A stretch of 64,000 nucleotides of DNA from Delphinapterus leucas (lineage: Eukaryota > Chordata > Mammalia > Artiodactyla > Monodontidae), in assembly GCF_002288925.2 (NCBI RefSeq), contig NW_022098008.1, positions 4,302,462-4,366,461 of the forward strand, written 5' to 3'. A model generated the notes under the pieces. That model searched no databases. It worked only from the letters and a program-made list of their open reading frames with translations, and had not been told where the DNA came from. The translations under genes and the position numbers were made by a program. This document shows positions 46,312 to 58,905 of the stretch, in pieces. How positions within the stretch are numbered: the first letter of the stretch is position 1; each line of letters opens with the position of its first letter.

Positions 46312-46768
46312 TCTCAGGAAGGGCTGGAGCAGCTATAACAAAGCACCAGAGAAAGAGGAGCTTAAACAGCACAACTCTATTGTCTCACAGTTCTGGAGGC
46401 TGAAAGTCCACAACCAAGGTGTCCTCAGGGCTGGTTCCTTCTGAGGCTGTGTGGGAGAACCTGATCCAGGCTTCTTCCGTGAATTCTAGTGGTTTATTGG
46501 CAACCTTTGGAATTTCTTGGCTTGTAGAAACATCATCCTGATCTCTGCCTTCATGTTCACATGGTGCTCTCCTTGTGTGCATGTCTCCATGTCCAAAATT
46601 CCCCTTTTTATAAGGACGTCAGTTATATTGGATTAGGACCCCACAGTACTCTACTGCAACCTCATCTAAATTTAACTAACCCATCTACAGGGACCCTATT
46701 CCCATGTGAGGCTCTGGGCGTGAAGATCTCAGTGAATTTTGTAGGGATATGACTCAACCCATAACAGG
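46312..46768 (-). mobile_element. MLT1-type MaLR LTR
   Basis: Full-length antisense MLT1: 'gcagctataacaaagcacca', 'tgtctcacagttctggaggc', 'tttcttggcttgtagaaaca', 'agttatattggattaggacc', 'tatgactcaacccataacag'. Solo. Confidence 0.92.
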
Positions 46769-48519
46769 CCAAGGGCAGATTTTTAGGACTGGGAGTTTCC
46801 TACTCTCAAGTGCACCAGTTGGAATGGCCTCGGTAGAGAGAGAAATGACATCACTTTTAATTCCCATAAGAGTAGAAGTAAGGTCCAGGGTAGATGAGCT
46901 TCCTGGAAGTGAAATAACTTCAGTTTTTAAGGAGCTGATTGGAGGATTCTGGGACCTTACACTGTTCTCCAAATAGAGTAGCAAATGACTCTGGAAATAC
47001 TGAAGTATGTCAGCAACTTCCTCATTCAGATTAAAGAGAAGACCAGCCTTGAGAATTGGAGTTCCCTTGCAGAATTCCTTTAGAAATGCAGTTTTATCTT
47101 TTCAGCCTGTACACAGTCCAGCGCCACAGGACAGAGGCCCTGGGTCTGCAGATGGTGTTGGACAAAGAAGGAAGGAACAAGGGCTTGTAACGGTTCTGTC
47201 AAAGGCAAATGTTAAGAACTGATTGAGGAAATGAGATTTTCAGTCACTTTGGGTAATATTTTAATTTTTAATAATTTGATAAGTGCTTTCCTCATAGAAA
47301 GTGGAAAATGTCAAAATACTGGGCTCTCGGACTTCACTTTTCATGAGCTTTAGTTGTGTTTTTATTGTAAGTCATACAGATGCTAGGATGGAAGGAAAGT
47401 TGTGAGGCCTTGCAAGGAGTGGGACAGAGGGTTATTTCATAAGGAAGTTTGCTGGCAGTGAACTGGAGCTCAAGATTCTCCTGGAAGCATCCTGCACCTT
47501 TGCTGTGAAACAGCCATTGGTTCCTTGTCTCCTTTCTCTCCTCTGTCCCACACCAGGTAGTCAGAGAGCCTCACTTGTTTTAGTTAACATTGCACATTGA
47601 ATCTGTAGCTTACCTGGTTTTCTTTCCTTAAATCTCTACAGAAGATATCGTATATATGCTTCTAAATCAGATTCTATAGACATGCATGAGCACCCACTAT
47701 GCAGTAGGCAGCCTTCTGGAGTGTGAGGATGTGGGCATGAATGTGATGGATTTAGATTTACTGGGGAGAGCGTAGCAGCGTGGTTTGTAAGCAGGTCAGT
47801 AGGACATAGGGGAGAAAAGAATAATGCCTGTGGGTGAGGAGGGAGCTTGGCAGAGTCAGGAAGAGTGGATGATGGCTGAGTTGGGTTTTGGAAGTGAGTA
47901 AAAGGAGGGAGAGCATCCTGGGGGCTCACCAGGGTGGCCTGGACCAGAGAAGAGGGTGTGAGTGCTCTGACATTTATCCAGTGAGTGCAGGTTAACTCAA
48001 CCCCCAAGAATGTTCCTGGTTGAGCAAAGTATTAACAGATCAGGCTCCAACGCACCCATCTGGGGTGAGAAGCAGGGCATGAGGAATCATCCTTTTTAGC
48101 TTTGATCACGTACCCTTGATAGAGGGGCATGTCAACTAATCACCTTTCTGTTTCTCTTTGGAAATGTTGCTCTATCTTACAAGCTCTGAACATTGTTATT
48201 AATTTCCATTCAAGCCACACATGGAACCTTTTATCCAAGCATCATGAGACACTAGACAGCCACTGAGCATCCCCACCTGTGGGATGGGGTCTGTACTTTC
48301 TGCTGGTGGCAAAGGTGACAATGCCCATGCCTTTTTCTAAGAGCTCCCTCAGCTGGGTGGCTTGGGAGAAGAGGTGAACACACATTCCCTTTGGGCACTT
48401 TGTGGCAATTACCTGATGGAAGTTTGAGTTCATCTTCTAGCAAGAGAGTGGGGGGCCCAGGGCTTCAAGCAGCTTCCTCTCCCCTGTGCAGAAGCCACCC
48501 TCATGAGGGTGACTTTTCA
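46769..48519. other. Unassigned sequence
   Basis: The stretch 47690-47960 has an old-LINE or MIR-like look but cannot be assigned. No gene. Confidence 0.4.
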
Positions 48520-49075
48520 GGCATCTTGCAGAGAAGATTAACTGCCAAGGTAATAGAGGCACTGCATTTAATCATTTTCCTAATTAATGCATTTATTGCT
48601 GCTTTTTGGACTGAACATAATGAGCAGGAAGGAAGTGAGTGTCACATGGATCCCCAGCATTTTCACCTAAAGGTTAATTAACCTGGATATTACCTGGGGG
48701 ATGACGCCTGGCCTGTGCTGGCGAGGGCCGTCGCAAAGATGGTGCTAAGCACATGCCAAGCCTGCATGTAGAGCAAGGTCACAGGAAGTGAGAGCTTTGG
48801 ATGATGGGCTGTTGCCTTTGAAAGAATGTTAATGTGGATATTGATTTAATTCAGTGCTGAGCACATTATACTTGGAAGCTTCTAGTAAATGAGACATGAA
48901 AAAAAAATAGAGTTGCTGAGCAGAAGTATAAATTGAAAAGGTGCTTCTACGCTGGAACGTGAATGCAAATAGACTTCGTGTTAGTTTACATATTGATCCG
49001 GATTCACATGTGTCATGAGCAGCTGTCCTGGGGCAAGTAGCTCTTCAAATAAAGACGCTGACAGACCTTGATGGT
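48520..49075. promoter_or_regulatory. Candidate conserved non-coding block with TTAATTAA palindrome (inference)
   Basis: A repeat-free run holds 'tttcctaattaatgcattta', the perfect 14-bp palindrome AGGTTAATTAACCT at 48671-48684, 'gtggatattgatttaattca' and 'gaatgcaaatagacttcgtg'. Dense TAAT and POU-like words make this the most enhancer-like block in the window. Binding is not shown. Confidence 0.33.
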
Positions 49076-49664
49076 GAGCCCTTCCCACAAGCTGGTGGAA
49101 CTTCCTACGGTGCCTTTGCAGGTGGTGCTGCTGATGGTCCAGGTTCAGATTTCAGGGGGTGCAACACCCCAGCCCCATAAAAGCCCCTCACGCTGTTTAC
49201 CTGCAGCAGTGCTGAAGTTCCTGTGGTCCACCTGAGAAGCTCAAGAGGAGAAGGAGTCTTGAGTCTCTGGGAAGGGGCTCCCACTGGACTGAGTTTATTG
49301 TGGTTCATAATAGGGTTAGGAAGAGCAGAAATAGGAGCATCTCCCCCCGCCAGCCAACAGAGTTAAAGAACAGGATGGGGCACATGCACAGCCAAAGTGC
49401 ACTTATAAAAGCGTTATCGTAGAAAAATAATTACAGATATGCATGAGTATTTGGCCATAAAGAAACTCATTATAGGAATTACAGTAAAAAAATGGGGACA
49501 GCTATAGCTTTAGGATTTTTGTAAGAAAAACTGCCAACTATATAGGTTTTCCACACCAAGCAATTCTCCAGTTCTCTGTGGATAGCAACCTACAATTTAG
49601 TTTGATTCTGACACTTAACTACTGAGCGTTAGCACAGGTGAAGGGCCAGACCCACAAGGCTGCG
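49076..49664. other. Unassigned sequence
   Basis: No gene or named repeat. Confidence 0.4.
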
Positions 49665-50285
49665 CCCACTTCACATACAAATTGCAGGTCCCTGTTTGTC
49701 ACCTGTGTTCTGACCAACTGGCTATAGATCGGGGTTCCCCAACCCCTTCCTCAGGTTTGGTAATTTGCTATAAAGGCTCACAGAACTCGGGGAAAGACTT
49801 TACTTATATTTATCAGTTTATTATAAAGGGTAGAATTGAAGGCATAATGAACGGCCAGATGAGGAGGTACCGTGGGCGAGGTCCCAAGTGTCTGAGCACA
49901 GGAGCTTCTGTTTCCGTGGAGTTGGGGTGCATCACCCTCCCTGCATGTGGACGCATTCACCAACCCACAAGCTCTCTGCACCTCATCCGTTAAGTGATTT
50001 TTTAATGGAGGTTTCATCAGGTAGGCGCGATTGATTACTAACTCAATCTCCAGCCCCTCTGTCCTTCCTGGAGGGTGAGAAGGTGGGCGGTCAGGCTTCT
50101 AATCAAAGCTTGGTCTTTCTGGTGACCAGCCCACATCCTGGAGCTGTACAGGGGCTCATTCAGAGTTACCGCATTAGAACAAAAAATGCTCCTACCACTC
50201 ATGAAATGACAAGGGCTTTAGGAACTCTGTGACAGGAATTGGAGGTAAAGACCAAACACATATCTCCTGTTATGTCACAGTATCA
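49665..50285 (-). mobile_element. ERVL-type LTR (MER21-like)
   Basis: Antisense order: 'tgctataaaggctcacagaa', 'gggaaagactttacttatat', 'cagtttattataaagggtag', 'ctgcacctcatccgttaagt', 'ttttaatggaggtttcatca', 'ctccagcccctctgtccttc', 'gaccagcccacatcctggag', 'cctgttatgtcacagtatca'. I recognise this as a common mammalian ERVL LTR; the subfamily name is tentative. Confidence 0.75.
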
Positions 50286-50295
50286 CAACAGCCTA

Positions 50296-50455
50296 GTGCA
50301 TACTACCTGTGTCACACTGGGCCAGTGGCCACCCTGTACCTCAGTTTCCCCACCTGCAACTGGATAGTGCTGCTTTGAACTTTAAGCGAAACGATGCATG
50401 GGAAGTGCTGAGAGCAATGCCTGCCCTGCAGGAAGTCTATTATTATTGCTGTTGA
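50296..50455 (+). mobile_element. MIR SINE fragment
   Basis: MIR order: 'ctacctgtgtcacactgggc', 'tgtacctcagtttccccacc', 'gcatgggaagtgctgagagc', 'attattattgctgttgat'. Confidence 0.75.
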
Positions 50456-50499
50456 TATGATTGGTTAGACAGAGGGTGACGCAGTGACCGAGGACTGAG

Positions 50500-50960
50500 T
50501 TGTTAAAGTGATGCTGACCCTTTGCTGAATAAAACAAGGCTCACATTTTTAAGTGAAAAGAGTAATTTGATAAATTTGATACGAAAGTAAATTTGATAAT
50601 AAAGTAAAACATGATTCTGTTTTCAGACAAAGACATGTCTGTGCATATATACATACTATAAAATACAGTTATATATATTTATTTATACATATATGTATAT
50701 ATACTACAAATATATAAAGAGAACCACTGCTAACATTTTATTGTTTCAACTTCATATATATATTGCATACTTTATATAATATATATATTATATATATAAA
50801 GTCTAAATCAAAACACTGTTAGCAGTGCCTCTTTTTAGATATGGGAAGTAAAAGTGATTTTAAATTTAGTCTGCGTGTTTGCCACAGTTTCCAAATTTTC
50901 TATGGTGAAAATACATATTAATTTTCAATTAGAAAATGTTCTTAATGTAATATCTGTTTA
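50500..50960. repeat. AT-rich low-complexity region with TATA palindromes
   Basis: Long TA-rich runs occupy 50640-50805. The perfect 10-bp arms ACTTTATATA and TATATAAAGT (50769-50778, 50793-50802) could form a hairpin. The region may be the tail of an old LINE but cannot be assigned. Confidence 0.7.
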
Positions 50961-52199
50961 ATTTAACTCAACATCAGATTCTGGAGCTTAGGACTGAAGC
51001 TAAAATCAATTTATTGTGAGAGAATACTGCTCACATATTTATACATAAACATACAGCCTAAATTTTGTCTCCATTTGTGTCTAGTGATGTCACCAGGTTG
51101 AAGACAGGAGAGTGAGAGAGTTGACCTCTCGGAGAACTGGGGCAGGAGTTGGTCTGCATGCTCGTAACCTGCTCAATACTGAACACGTGTGTCCACGTCC
51201 CACCGTGGGGACTGCTGGCTCTCACGACTGAGTGGAAGTCCTACAGTCCCAGTGGGGCAGTGTGGTGCTTCTGGAGGTCAAAGGGATGTGGTCTGAGTGA
51301 GAAGGAGCGTGATGCTGCCTGATCCATGTAATGGGTATTTTTGGTCCTTTGACAGTAGCTTCTTAGTGGTTGAGAGAAGTCAAACGACACAGAAAGGCAT
51401 GAATGAAAGAAAGTAAGGCACTTAGCATCACTTTTCAAGTTATGCATAAAGCACTGGTTCATAAAGCACTAATAAAGTACACTGTTAATACTTTTTTCTT
51501 AAAATTCAGTTTGCAGTGTTCAAGGTGCTCAAGGCTATTTCTTTATTTAAAAACAAAAACAACATCTGAATGAGATCTAAAGTTTAGAAGTACCAACGTT
51601 TTTTCCTCTAAGCTGATCACAGAGGACAGACTTGATTTAGCGGGATGGATGGCAGGGAGGGACAGCGAGTAGAACGAGATACAGGAAATAGGAGGGCAAA
51701 CAGAAATTTAGCAAAATTAGCCTCCCTGTTGGTTCAATCCTCATTAGATACAGTTCTCAAATAAAGATAATAAAGTAAGAATAGATTTTCTCTGCTCTTC
51801 ACTTATGCTAAGTAATCACATCCTTAATTTAGGGTCACGTGAACAAGACGTAAAGTGAATCAGTGAGAAAAAAATCAGTGAGTGTGTAAGCATCATTTTA
51901 TAAAACATTCTCTGCAAAAATCCCATCACCTTTGAGATCTTCCAAAGGATCTCATTTCTTAAAGGAAAGAATTGATGGATGTAGAACCCCAAAGCACTCA
52001 TCCTTGGGGCATTGCTCTGGCCAAAGCAGGCTCTTGGTACAGAAATAGCTAATGCATCATGCTTTTATTTTTCTAGCCTCTCAAAATTAAGAGAGGCTGT
52101 CCATTAGTTTAAATATTTGAACTTATTTACTTCTCTCACATATTTCTTATGACTATACTCTTTATCCAAGTAACAAATGTTTCACAATTCTCTTTGGGC
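50961..52199. other. Unassigned sequence
   Basis: No gene or repeat that I can name. Confidence 0.4.
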
Positions 52200-53310
52200 T
52201 CAGTCTGGCTTAAGAGTGATGGTAGCCATAGGCCTCTCCTCAGTGCTCATTGGCTGCCACCTCTGTGTGGCCTTTGATAAGTCAATCTCCTGTCTCATCC
52301 GTGGTTTCTGTACCATGAGCTCTTTGGGTTTTCCTTCCCCATCTCTATTGGTCCTTCTCAGGCTTGCTCTCTTCCTCTGTTCCCTATGATGGGGTCTTCT
52401 CCAGGACTCTATGCCTGAGCCTTTGGTCACCTCTCTGACATCTCACTTCATCCAATGCAGACAGCGCCCACCTGTGTGGATGGGTCTCAGTTCTTGATTT
52501 CTGGCCCCAGTCTTTCTCCCCAAATCCAGGCCTGCACTCATGTTACCTAGTCAATACCTCCACCTGGTTCCCACTAGTATCTTCAACCTCACCAACTGAA
52601 ATGTAACCTATCCATTCTTCTCATCGCTACTCTTCCTTATTTATTACCTGTTTATGTCAATGCAAACATCCTCTGATCCTCCAGTGTTACTAGTTACATT
52701 AGTAACTGTGATGCTTTTACTGAATGCCTACCATGACGCAGGCCTTGGGCCAAGTCCTCGGGTTATGTGCTTCTCAAGCTTGTGCTTGCTAAAACATTAT
52801 ACAGCTTCTTATTTATGTTTGAATAGGAGAGAATTCTTTCTATCAAATTTCTTTAAATCACTTTGTGATTTAAAGTCTCCGCTTTTCACTCTTGATGATT
52901 AAATTCTAAATACTTGGCTTCAGGTGTTAGCTACTTTGGCCCTTTCTCTCGCATTTCACCTTTCTGCTTAATCTATGCTCTGGTCAAATTAAACAGTCTG
53001 TTACTCTGCACCTGCCATGTGGGATCCCATCTCTGAGATCTGACTCACTGTTTTTGTTCTTTTTGCCTTTCCACCTGCATGTCTAAATATTTCTTGTTAA
53101 TCAACGTACCTAAAAAGGCATTTCCAGAAACTGCTGTCTGATATTTGCAAATGAGTCTCATGTCACCTGTATGCCACGTTCTTGGAAGCATCAAGACCTC
53201 TCTTGTATCACTTGCCAACATCTCCTGGGTGTCAAGGAGATTCTCTTGTCTACTTAGACCTAAGTTACTCAAGAGTAGAGCCTGTGCCTAACTCATGTTT
53301 GCATTATTGA
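52200..53310 (+). mobile_element. L2 LINE 3' region (tentative)
   Basis: Pyrimidine-rich wording of the L2 3' half is present ('ctccccaaatccaggcctgc', 'atacctccacctggttccca'). It ends in an L2-like 3' end ('cttgtctacttagacctaag', 'ctcaagagtagagcctgtgc'). High divergence; frames lost. Confidence 0.5.
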
Positions 53311-53799
53311 GGGAGAGCTGTCCCCACTCAAGGATTTCTTCAATGAGTAGCGCTGAGAAATCATTAGGTTAATACTGTACTTAGGTCATCAGGCTTACCA
53401 GTTAAGTGTCTCAAGCCTCCCAAGATCAGACACTGAATTATACAGAAATATAAAAGTATCATGGACAGTTTAAATAAACATATTCTATTTGGGGTAGGTA
53501 CTTTTCATTAAGGTGTGGGGTGTATGTTTGGACTGTGAACTAACAAGGTCCACTGATGTGTTTTAATCATGTCTTTCTGTGTTTAAAGTAAGAGAACAAT
53601 TGGAAAACAATTGGAACTAGTGTTTTCTCTCTGAGAACCAGCCCTTTACCACCTGTGTTAGGATTCTGAAGCTGGTCTCCATCTCTAACTTTCACACGTC
53701 TGACAATGCTCAGTGTTGATCACAACCAAGACCTGGGACTGTCCCTTGGCCGGTACCTGATTTAACAAAGAAAATATGAAACTGCTGTTCTCGCTATTG
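53311..53799. other. Unassigned sequence
   Basis: No gene or named repeat. Confidence 0.4.
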
Positions 53800-54010
53800 T
53801 CTGTTACCTAATAGTCCTTTAACGACAAGAAGTGAGGGACTCGTGGGACTAAATTTGCATTTAAAAGAAGAAAATCTTGACATTGTGATTTAATGAGCTT
53901 AGTGAAGCTATTACTCTGAGCATTGTTGTAAAAATGATGTGAAATGGAGTAGAAGTTTGCAGCAAATCTGAATATATTAAATTCATTAAACGCTTGTTTA
54001 GCCACATACA
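53800..54010. promoter_or_regulatory. Candidate conserved non-coding block (inference)
   Basis: Repeat-free AT-rich sequence with 'aaatttgcatttaaaagaag', 'acattgtgatttaatgagct' and 'tattaaattcattaaacgct'. It resembles POU/homeodomain-rich enhancer DNA. Conservation is untested. Confidence 0.22.
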
Positions 54011-54059
54011 TGGAGCTATATGTTTAGCCATAAGGACAAAACTATTGATGACACAGATG

Positions 54060-54270
54060 ACAAGGTTAAGACCACAGCTGTGGAGTTCAATGCATGAGAC
54101 TGCTGCAGCTTCCTTATTTTGCTGTGTCTCAATTCTCTCATATGCAAAAAGGAACGTTAGTGTCAACCTTGGCAGGTAGTCGTGATAATTCAACAAAATA
54201 GTAAATGGACAGTATGTAGCTCTGTGCCTGGCACATGGTAGGCATTGAAGGAATAATGAAAAGAAAATAA
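54060..54270 (+). mobile_element. MIR SINE fragment
   Basis: MIR order: 'gctgtgtctcaattctctca', 'tatgcaaaaaggaacgttag', 'gtagtcgtgataattcaaca', 'gctctgtgcctggcacatgg', 'taggcattgaaggaataat'. Confidence 0.82.
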
Positions 54271-57200
54271 TATAACGGTTGGGAGGGTCATAGGTAATAT
54301 GTGAATGTCAGGCTAAGGGGTTATACATTATCTGACAGACAATGAACAGTCATTTGTGGTTGTTCAGCAGGGGGTGACTTGTTCAAAACATGGTTGTATG
54401 ATGACTAATTTTGTACTAGTATAAAAAAGTGAACTGGAGGGGAAAGAGGATCAAGACTGGACATAACTGCAAAAGTTGATGCATGAGTAATGAATGTGGC
54501 AGTGCAAAATCAAAACAAAATGCAGATAGAAGAGAATTTAACAGAAGAGATCCCAAAATTGCTTGGTGAAAATACGAGAGGGAATCACTAAGGAAACACT
54601 TTCAATTAGGAGACTGAAAAAGAGTGAAAAATGGAAGTATTTGGAGGTAGAGTTAACTGGGGAAATACTAAGTTCAACTTTCATAGTGTATTGAGTTAGA
54701 CATGATTATGCAACATCATTGGAGATGAACAGTAGAAAGTTTGGAGTGGGAACTAATGATTAGGAGAGATTCCAAGGAAGGATATTCAGACATAAATTTC
54801 AACACAACATGAATAAATGGGAACTGTAAGAAGGAAGAGTACAGAGACGAGCAGAGGCTAAGAATTCCATGACAACAGTGAAGCTGAGGGGAACCCAGAG
54901 AGAGAGAATTGCTAGAAAGGAGGTGGTGCCCAGTACTGTCCAGGCTATGAAAAGAAGCTCAGAAGTGAAGACTAAGGACAGGCCACTGGGTTGGTCAAAG
55001 AAAGGATTGGGAGCTTCATTGACACTCCCAGATGGTGCTACGTTGAGGAGAGAGGCTGAGAGGCCAGGAACTGTCCCAGGTGCTGACCTGGTCTCCAACT
55101 GCTGAGGCTTATGGGCGTTGGTGCACCTTTTGTTGTAGTTGTGGTGGTTGGTTCTTTCCTACGGGTGAGCTCTGTGACTTTGAAGGGGATACCAAGTGAT
55201 AAACTTTTCTTTAAAGCACCTATGGAAGTATTCCCAGTGCTCTGCTGAATTTCCAAAGTAGGAAAATAGATTGGGCTCCATTACCCTTTTAGAAAACTGA
55301 GCTTGGAGCAAGTTTTCCCACCTGTGATACACTTGGATGAACCTTTATAACTGGACTTTAAAAAAGAATACACTATGAGGTGTGAGGTGGTTTTCTTTGT
55401 TTTGTTTTTTTTTTAGAACAGTAAGCCCACAAGAGAAAATTATTTTTAGAATTTAGTTTCAGTCAAGAGATTAATGACTGTGCTATACTGGGACTTGGTT
55501 CCTATTTTTCTCTGAATGGTGATTCTATCTCTCCCCAGAGATGGTTCTCTCCCCTCCCAGATCCAGGAAACTCCCCAGGCCTTCACAGCAGCTGGGGCTC
55601 TGTTGGTTTCTGCAGACTTCTCCCACTCTGTAGTTGTTCTGATGTATGAAGTGCTTCTGTCTTTGAAGACTGGTTAATAATCTGGATTCATAAAAGCACT
55701 GGCAGTGGGGAGTGGGCTATAATTCGTTGATAACTTATTCTCTTGATACTTTATAGTAATACTCCCATACTCCTCCTATGTATGAAGAAGCTAAAAATGC
55801 ATAAACACCAGAATGAATAACGATACCCATGATTATCTTCCCTCCAACAGAAGTGGGATCAAGTACAACTTAGTGGTTGAGAGCTTATGATGCACTTTTA
55901 TTCCCCAGAAGGCTGAGTGGATTTGGGTGCGGTCAGGAGGGCTGGAGCCCAGGGAGTACAAGTGTGGGGAGGTCAGAGAGTGCAGTTATATTTAAAGTGC
56001 TCGTTGTATGCAGCACAGTAACAAGCCTCCCACCTGATCTCCCATGGGAAGTGGTGCATCTGGCTTGCTGAAATTAGTGGAGGGGATTGTTGAAAAAATG
56101 AAACTCAAAACAAATATCTTATGTGGTATTGTGGGGTCTTGTTCATACACTAGGTGATCAGGAAAAATTTTCTACTTGACCAAAGATATCCAGATAAAAG
56201 AGAGAAGGATGAACTGGAAATAGCATCCATGTCATGCTGGGATGGTCATATCACCGAAACCATTCATGCAAAAACAGAGGAGGAGACCAAGGAGTGAGCA
56301 AGTGGAATATGATATACACAAGGTATTTCATGTTCTGGGCTCTGCTGACCCTTTCACTTCATCTCCTATTAGTTTCCCAGAGGCATCCTGGGTTTCAAAC
56401 ATCCCAGAATTTGGGGTTCCTTACCATGGGTAGGGTTTGCTCCTACTAGTTAGATGGAAATTTCCTGTCTGTTTTATTGCATTGCCATCACAAGGGATAA
56501 ATAGTTCACCGAGCTGTGCCTACATTTATTACCTCATGTACTTCTTGCATCCTTCTAATGTGATTATTGTACAAAGACCCAGACAAATTACTGTGTCCTC
56601 CAAAATTCCTTGTGTTGTACTTGCCAACCATATGCTGAGAAGCAGCACTTTCTCTCACAAGTGACATTACCCAGAGTCACATTTTGCCTTATCTCTGAAG
56701 ACACAATGGTTGAGTAGCTGATTCATTGTGGGCAAGATAGGAGCCAGGCCACCATGTTCTGTTACCATGCTTACTACAGGGTGCTTTTGGATGCATGAAG
56801 GACCATACAGATGGCTGGAATTTCAGGACCAGCCAGGTGATGTCCAGGCGGTATGTAATGTCCATTAGCTGCATCTCAGACTTTTGGTACTAAGAACAGA
56901 GTGATGCTGAGAGCAGGCAGGAAAAGCCATCTGTGTGAATTCTGCTTCCAGCTGCCTGCAAGACAAGGGCAACTAGGTATGATGGGGGCATGTGGACTTT
57001 CTCCATGGAGGTCTCTTCCTGTCAAAAAAAGTGGGATGGATATTTTGGTGGTAGTACTGTAAATAAGCAGATATTTTCATGGTTGGGGGAGGAGTATGTC
57101 TTGTGAACCTAGCTGGCTTCCTTCCCTATGGCCCCTCCCCTTCACTTGTCCCATGGGCTCCATACTTGTATGCTTCTTTCTGGTCATGACCCTGGTGAGC

Positions 57201-57329
57201 AAGTGGAACTGAGTGATACCAGTTGGGCAGCTCTTTGGGCACACAGACTTCTGTGCAGTTCTCTCCCGACCCCAGGCAGATTAGAGAGAACGATGACCAA
57301 AGCCTAGATTTTGGAAGGGTCATTATCAG
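54271..57329. other. Mostly unassigned sequence
   Basis: The stretch 54280-55000 has the purine-rich look of an old LINE fragment but is not assignable. A T-run lies near 55407. No coding region can be supported. Confidence 0.4.
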
Positions 57330-57490
57330 TTCTGTCCCTTCCTGGCCATCTCACCATGAGAAAATTACTTAACCTGTCAAGTTTTCTAGTTCCTCACCTG
57401 CCATTTGAGAAAAATTCTACCACTATCTTGGTGGTGGTATAGGGATAAATAAGATGGTCCATTTAGAGATGCTTATCCACCATTTATTAT
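57330..57490 (+). mobile_element. MIR SINE fragment
   Basis: MIR order: 'tcctggccatctcaccatga', 'aaaattacttaacctgtcaa', 'ttcctcacctgccatttgag', 'ggataaataagatggtccat'. Confidence 0.7.
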
Positions 57491-57898
57491 TAAAGTAATG
57501 TTGTGTACTTTAACTTTCCTCCATCTGTCACTCACTGTCCCATTGTCACTGTCCAATGGATTTTTAACCTATGTAAATAAAGCTCTACTACCTGATTGTT
57601 TAACCTTACTAAACTCTCATTATCCTTGACAGAAGCTACTTCAAGATTCAAGACACCCCCTCCTCCAAATAATTAATCCCAAATGTCAATTCAGTGTTAC
57701 CTTTGAAATACAAATACTACTTCTACCAGTTTGCAATTTTAATCTCATCAGTGATTTTTTTCTTTTTAATTAGAGAAGCTCAAAAAGAATAAATTTTCAC
57801 CACAAAAAAAGAAATGTTAATTATGTGACACGATGGAAGTGTTAGCTAACACTATGGTGGTAATCATTTTGCAGTATGTAAGTGTATCAAATCAGCAC
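57491..57898. other. AT-rich unassigned spacer
   Basis: No feature recognised. Confidence 0.4.
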
Positions 57899-57912
57899 AT
57901 TGTACAATTTAT

Positions 57913-58502
57913 TTTTAAAATTTTATTCTTATTTTTTTAAAAATTTATTATTATTATTCTTTTTGTGGTACGTGGGCCACTCACTGTTGTGGCGTCTCCC
58001 GTTGCAGAGCACAGGCTCCGGACACGCAGACTCAGCAGCCATGGCTCATGGACCCAGGCTCTCCGTGGCATGTGGGATCTTCCCGGACCAGGGCACGAAC
58101 CCGTTTCCCCTGCATCGGCAGGTGGACACTCAACCACTGCGCCACCAGGGAAGCCCCTATTCTTATTTTTTTAAATATATATTGTTTTAAATTTATTTTT
58201 GGCTGCATTGGGTCTTCGTTGCTGCATGTGGGCTTTCTCTAGTTGTGGTGACAGGGGGCTACTCTTCGTTTTGGTGTGCGGGCTTCTCATTGCAGTGGAT
58301 TCTCTAGTTGCGGAGCACAGGCTGTAGGCACGTGGACTTCAGTAGTTGTAGCACGTGGGCTCTAGAGCACAGTCTCAGTAACTGTGGCACAGGGGCTTAG
58401 TTGCTCCACGGCATGTGGGATCTTCCCGGACCAGGGTTCAAATCTGTGTCCCCTGCATTGGCAGAGCGGATTCTTAACCACTGTGCCACCAGGGAAGTCC
58501 CT
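57913..58502 (-). mobile_element. Older long CHR SINE, interrupted by a younger CHR
   Basis: The main part (58176-58502) is antisense: 'tttatttttggctgcattgg', 'gctttctctagttgtggtga', 'gctctagagcacagtctcag', 'cggaccagggttcaaatctg' and the head. The duplication ATTGTACAATTTA (57899-57911) and ATTGTACACTTTA (58503-58515) lies outside the younger SINE. The younger one therefore landed in this element's T-rich tail. Confidence 0.93.
57942..58157 (-). mobile_element. Younger CHR SINE nested in an older CHR
   Basis: Full antisense young CHR: 'gtggtacgtgggccactcac', 'tggcatgtgggatcttcccg', 'cgccaccagggaagcccc'. The 18-bp duplication TATTCTTATTTTTTTAAA is perfect at 57924-57941 and 58158-58175. Confidence 0.96.
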
Positions 58503-58729
58503 ATTGTACACTTTAAATTTACACAATATTATATGTCACTTATATCTCAGTGAAGCTGGAAAAGATACATTTTCTGTCTGTTACTTGCAAGCCTTCTTTG
58601 AACTAAACTTAAAAAGATTCCCAACAGACTAGACAAAGAACTCAGAGAATAGCGAGGTCTTAGAATAGAAAGGAATCCAGGAAGCATACCTGGCTCACTG
58701 TCCAGGAAAAGAAGGAATCCTCAAGGCCA

Positions 58730-58905
58730 TAGGTCTTGATCTTGTCTGGATGTTAGAATCACCTGGGAACCTCTTAGAAATCTCAGTGCCCAGGCTATAC
58801 CCCAGACCCGTTAAGTCAGAGCAACAGCCTTTAAAAGACTCAGATGGTCCCAGTGGGCAGCTGTCAATTCAGAGGCCTGGTGATTCAGAGATGTCTCATC
58901 TGACG
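58730..58905. mobile_element. MER5/MER58-like hAT-Charlie fragment
   Basis: The stretch 'ttagaatcacctgggaacct', 'cttagaaatctcagtgccca' and 'ggctataccccagacccgtt', then 'ggcctggtgattcagag', follows the wording of a hAT-Charlie non-autonomous element. Exact member and orientation are not resolved. Confidence 0.65.
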
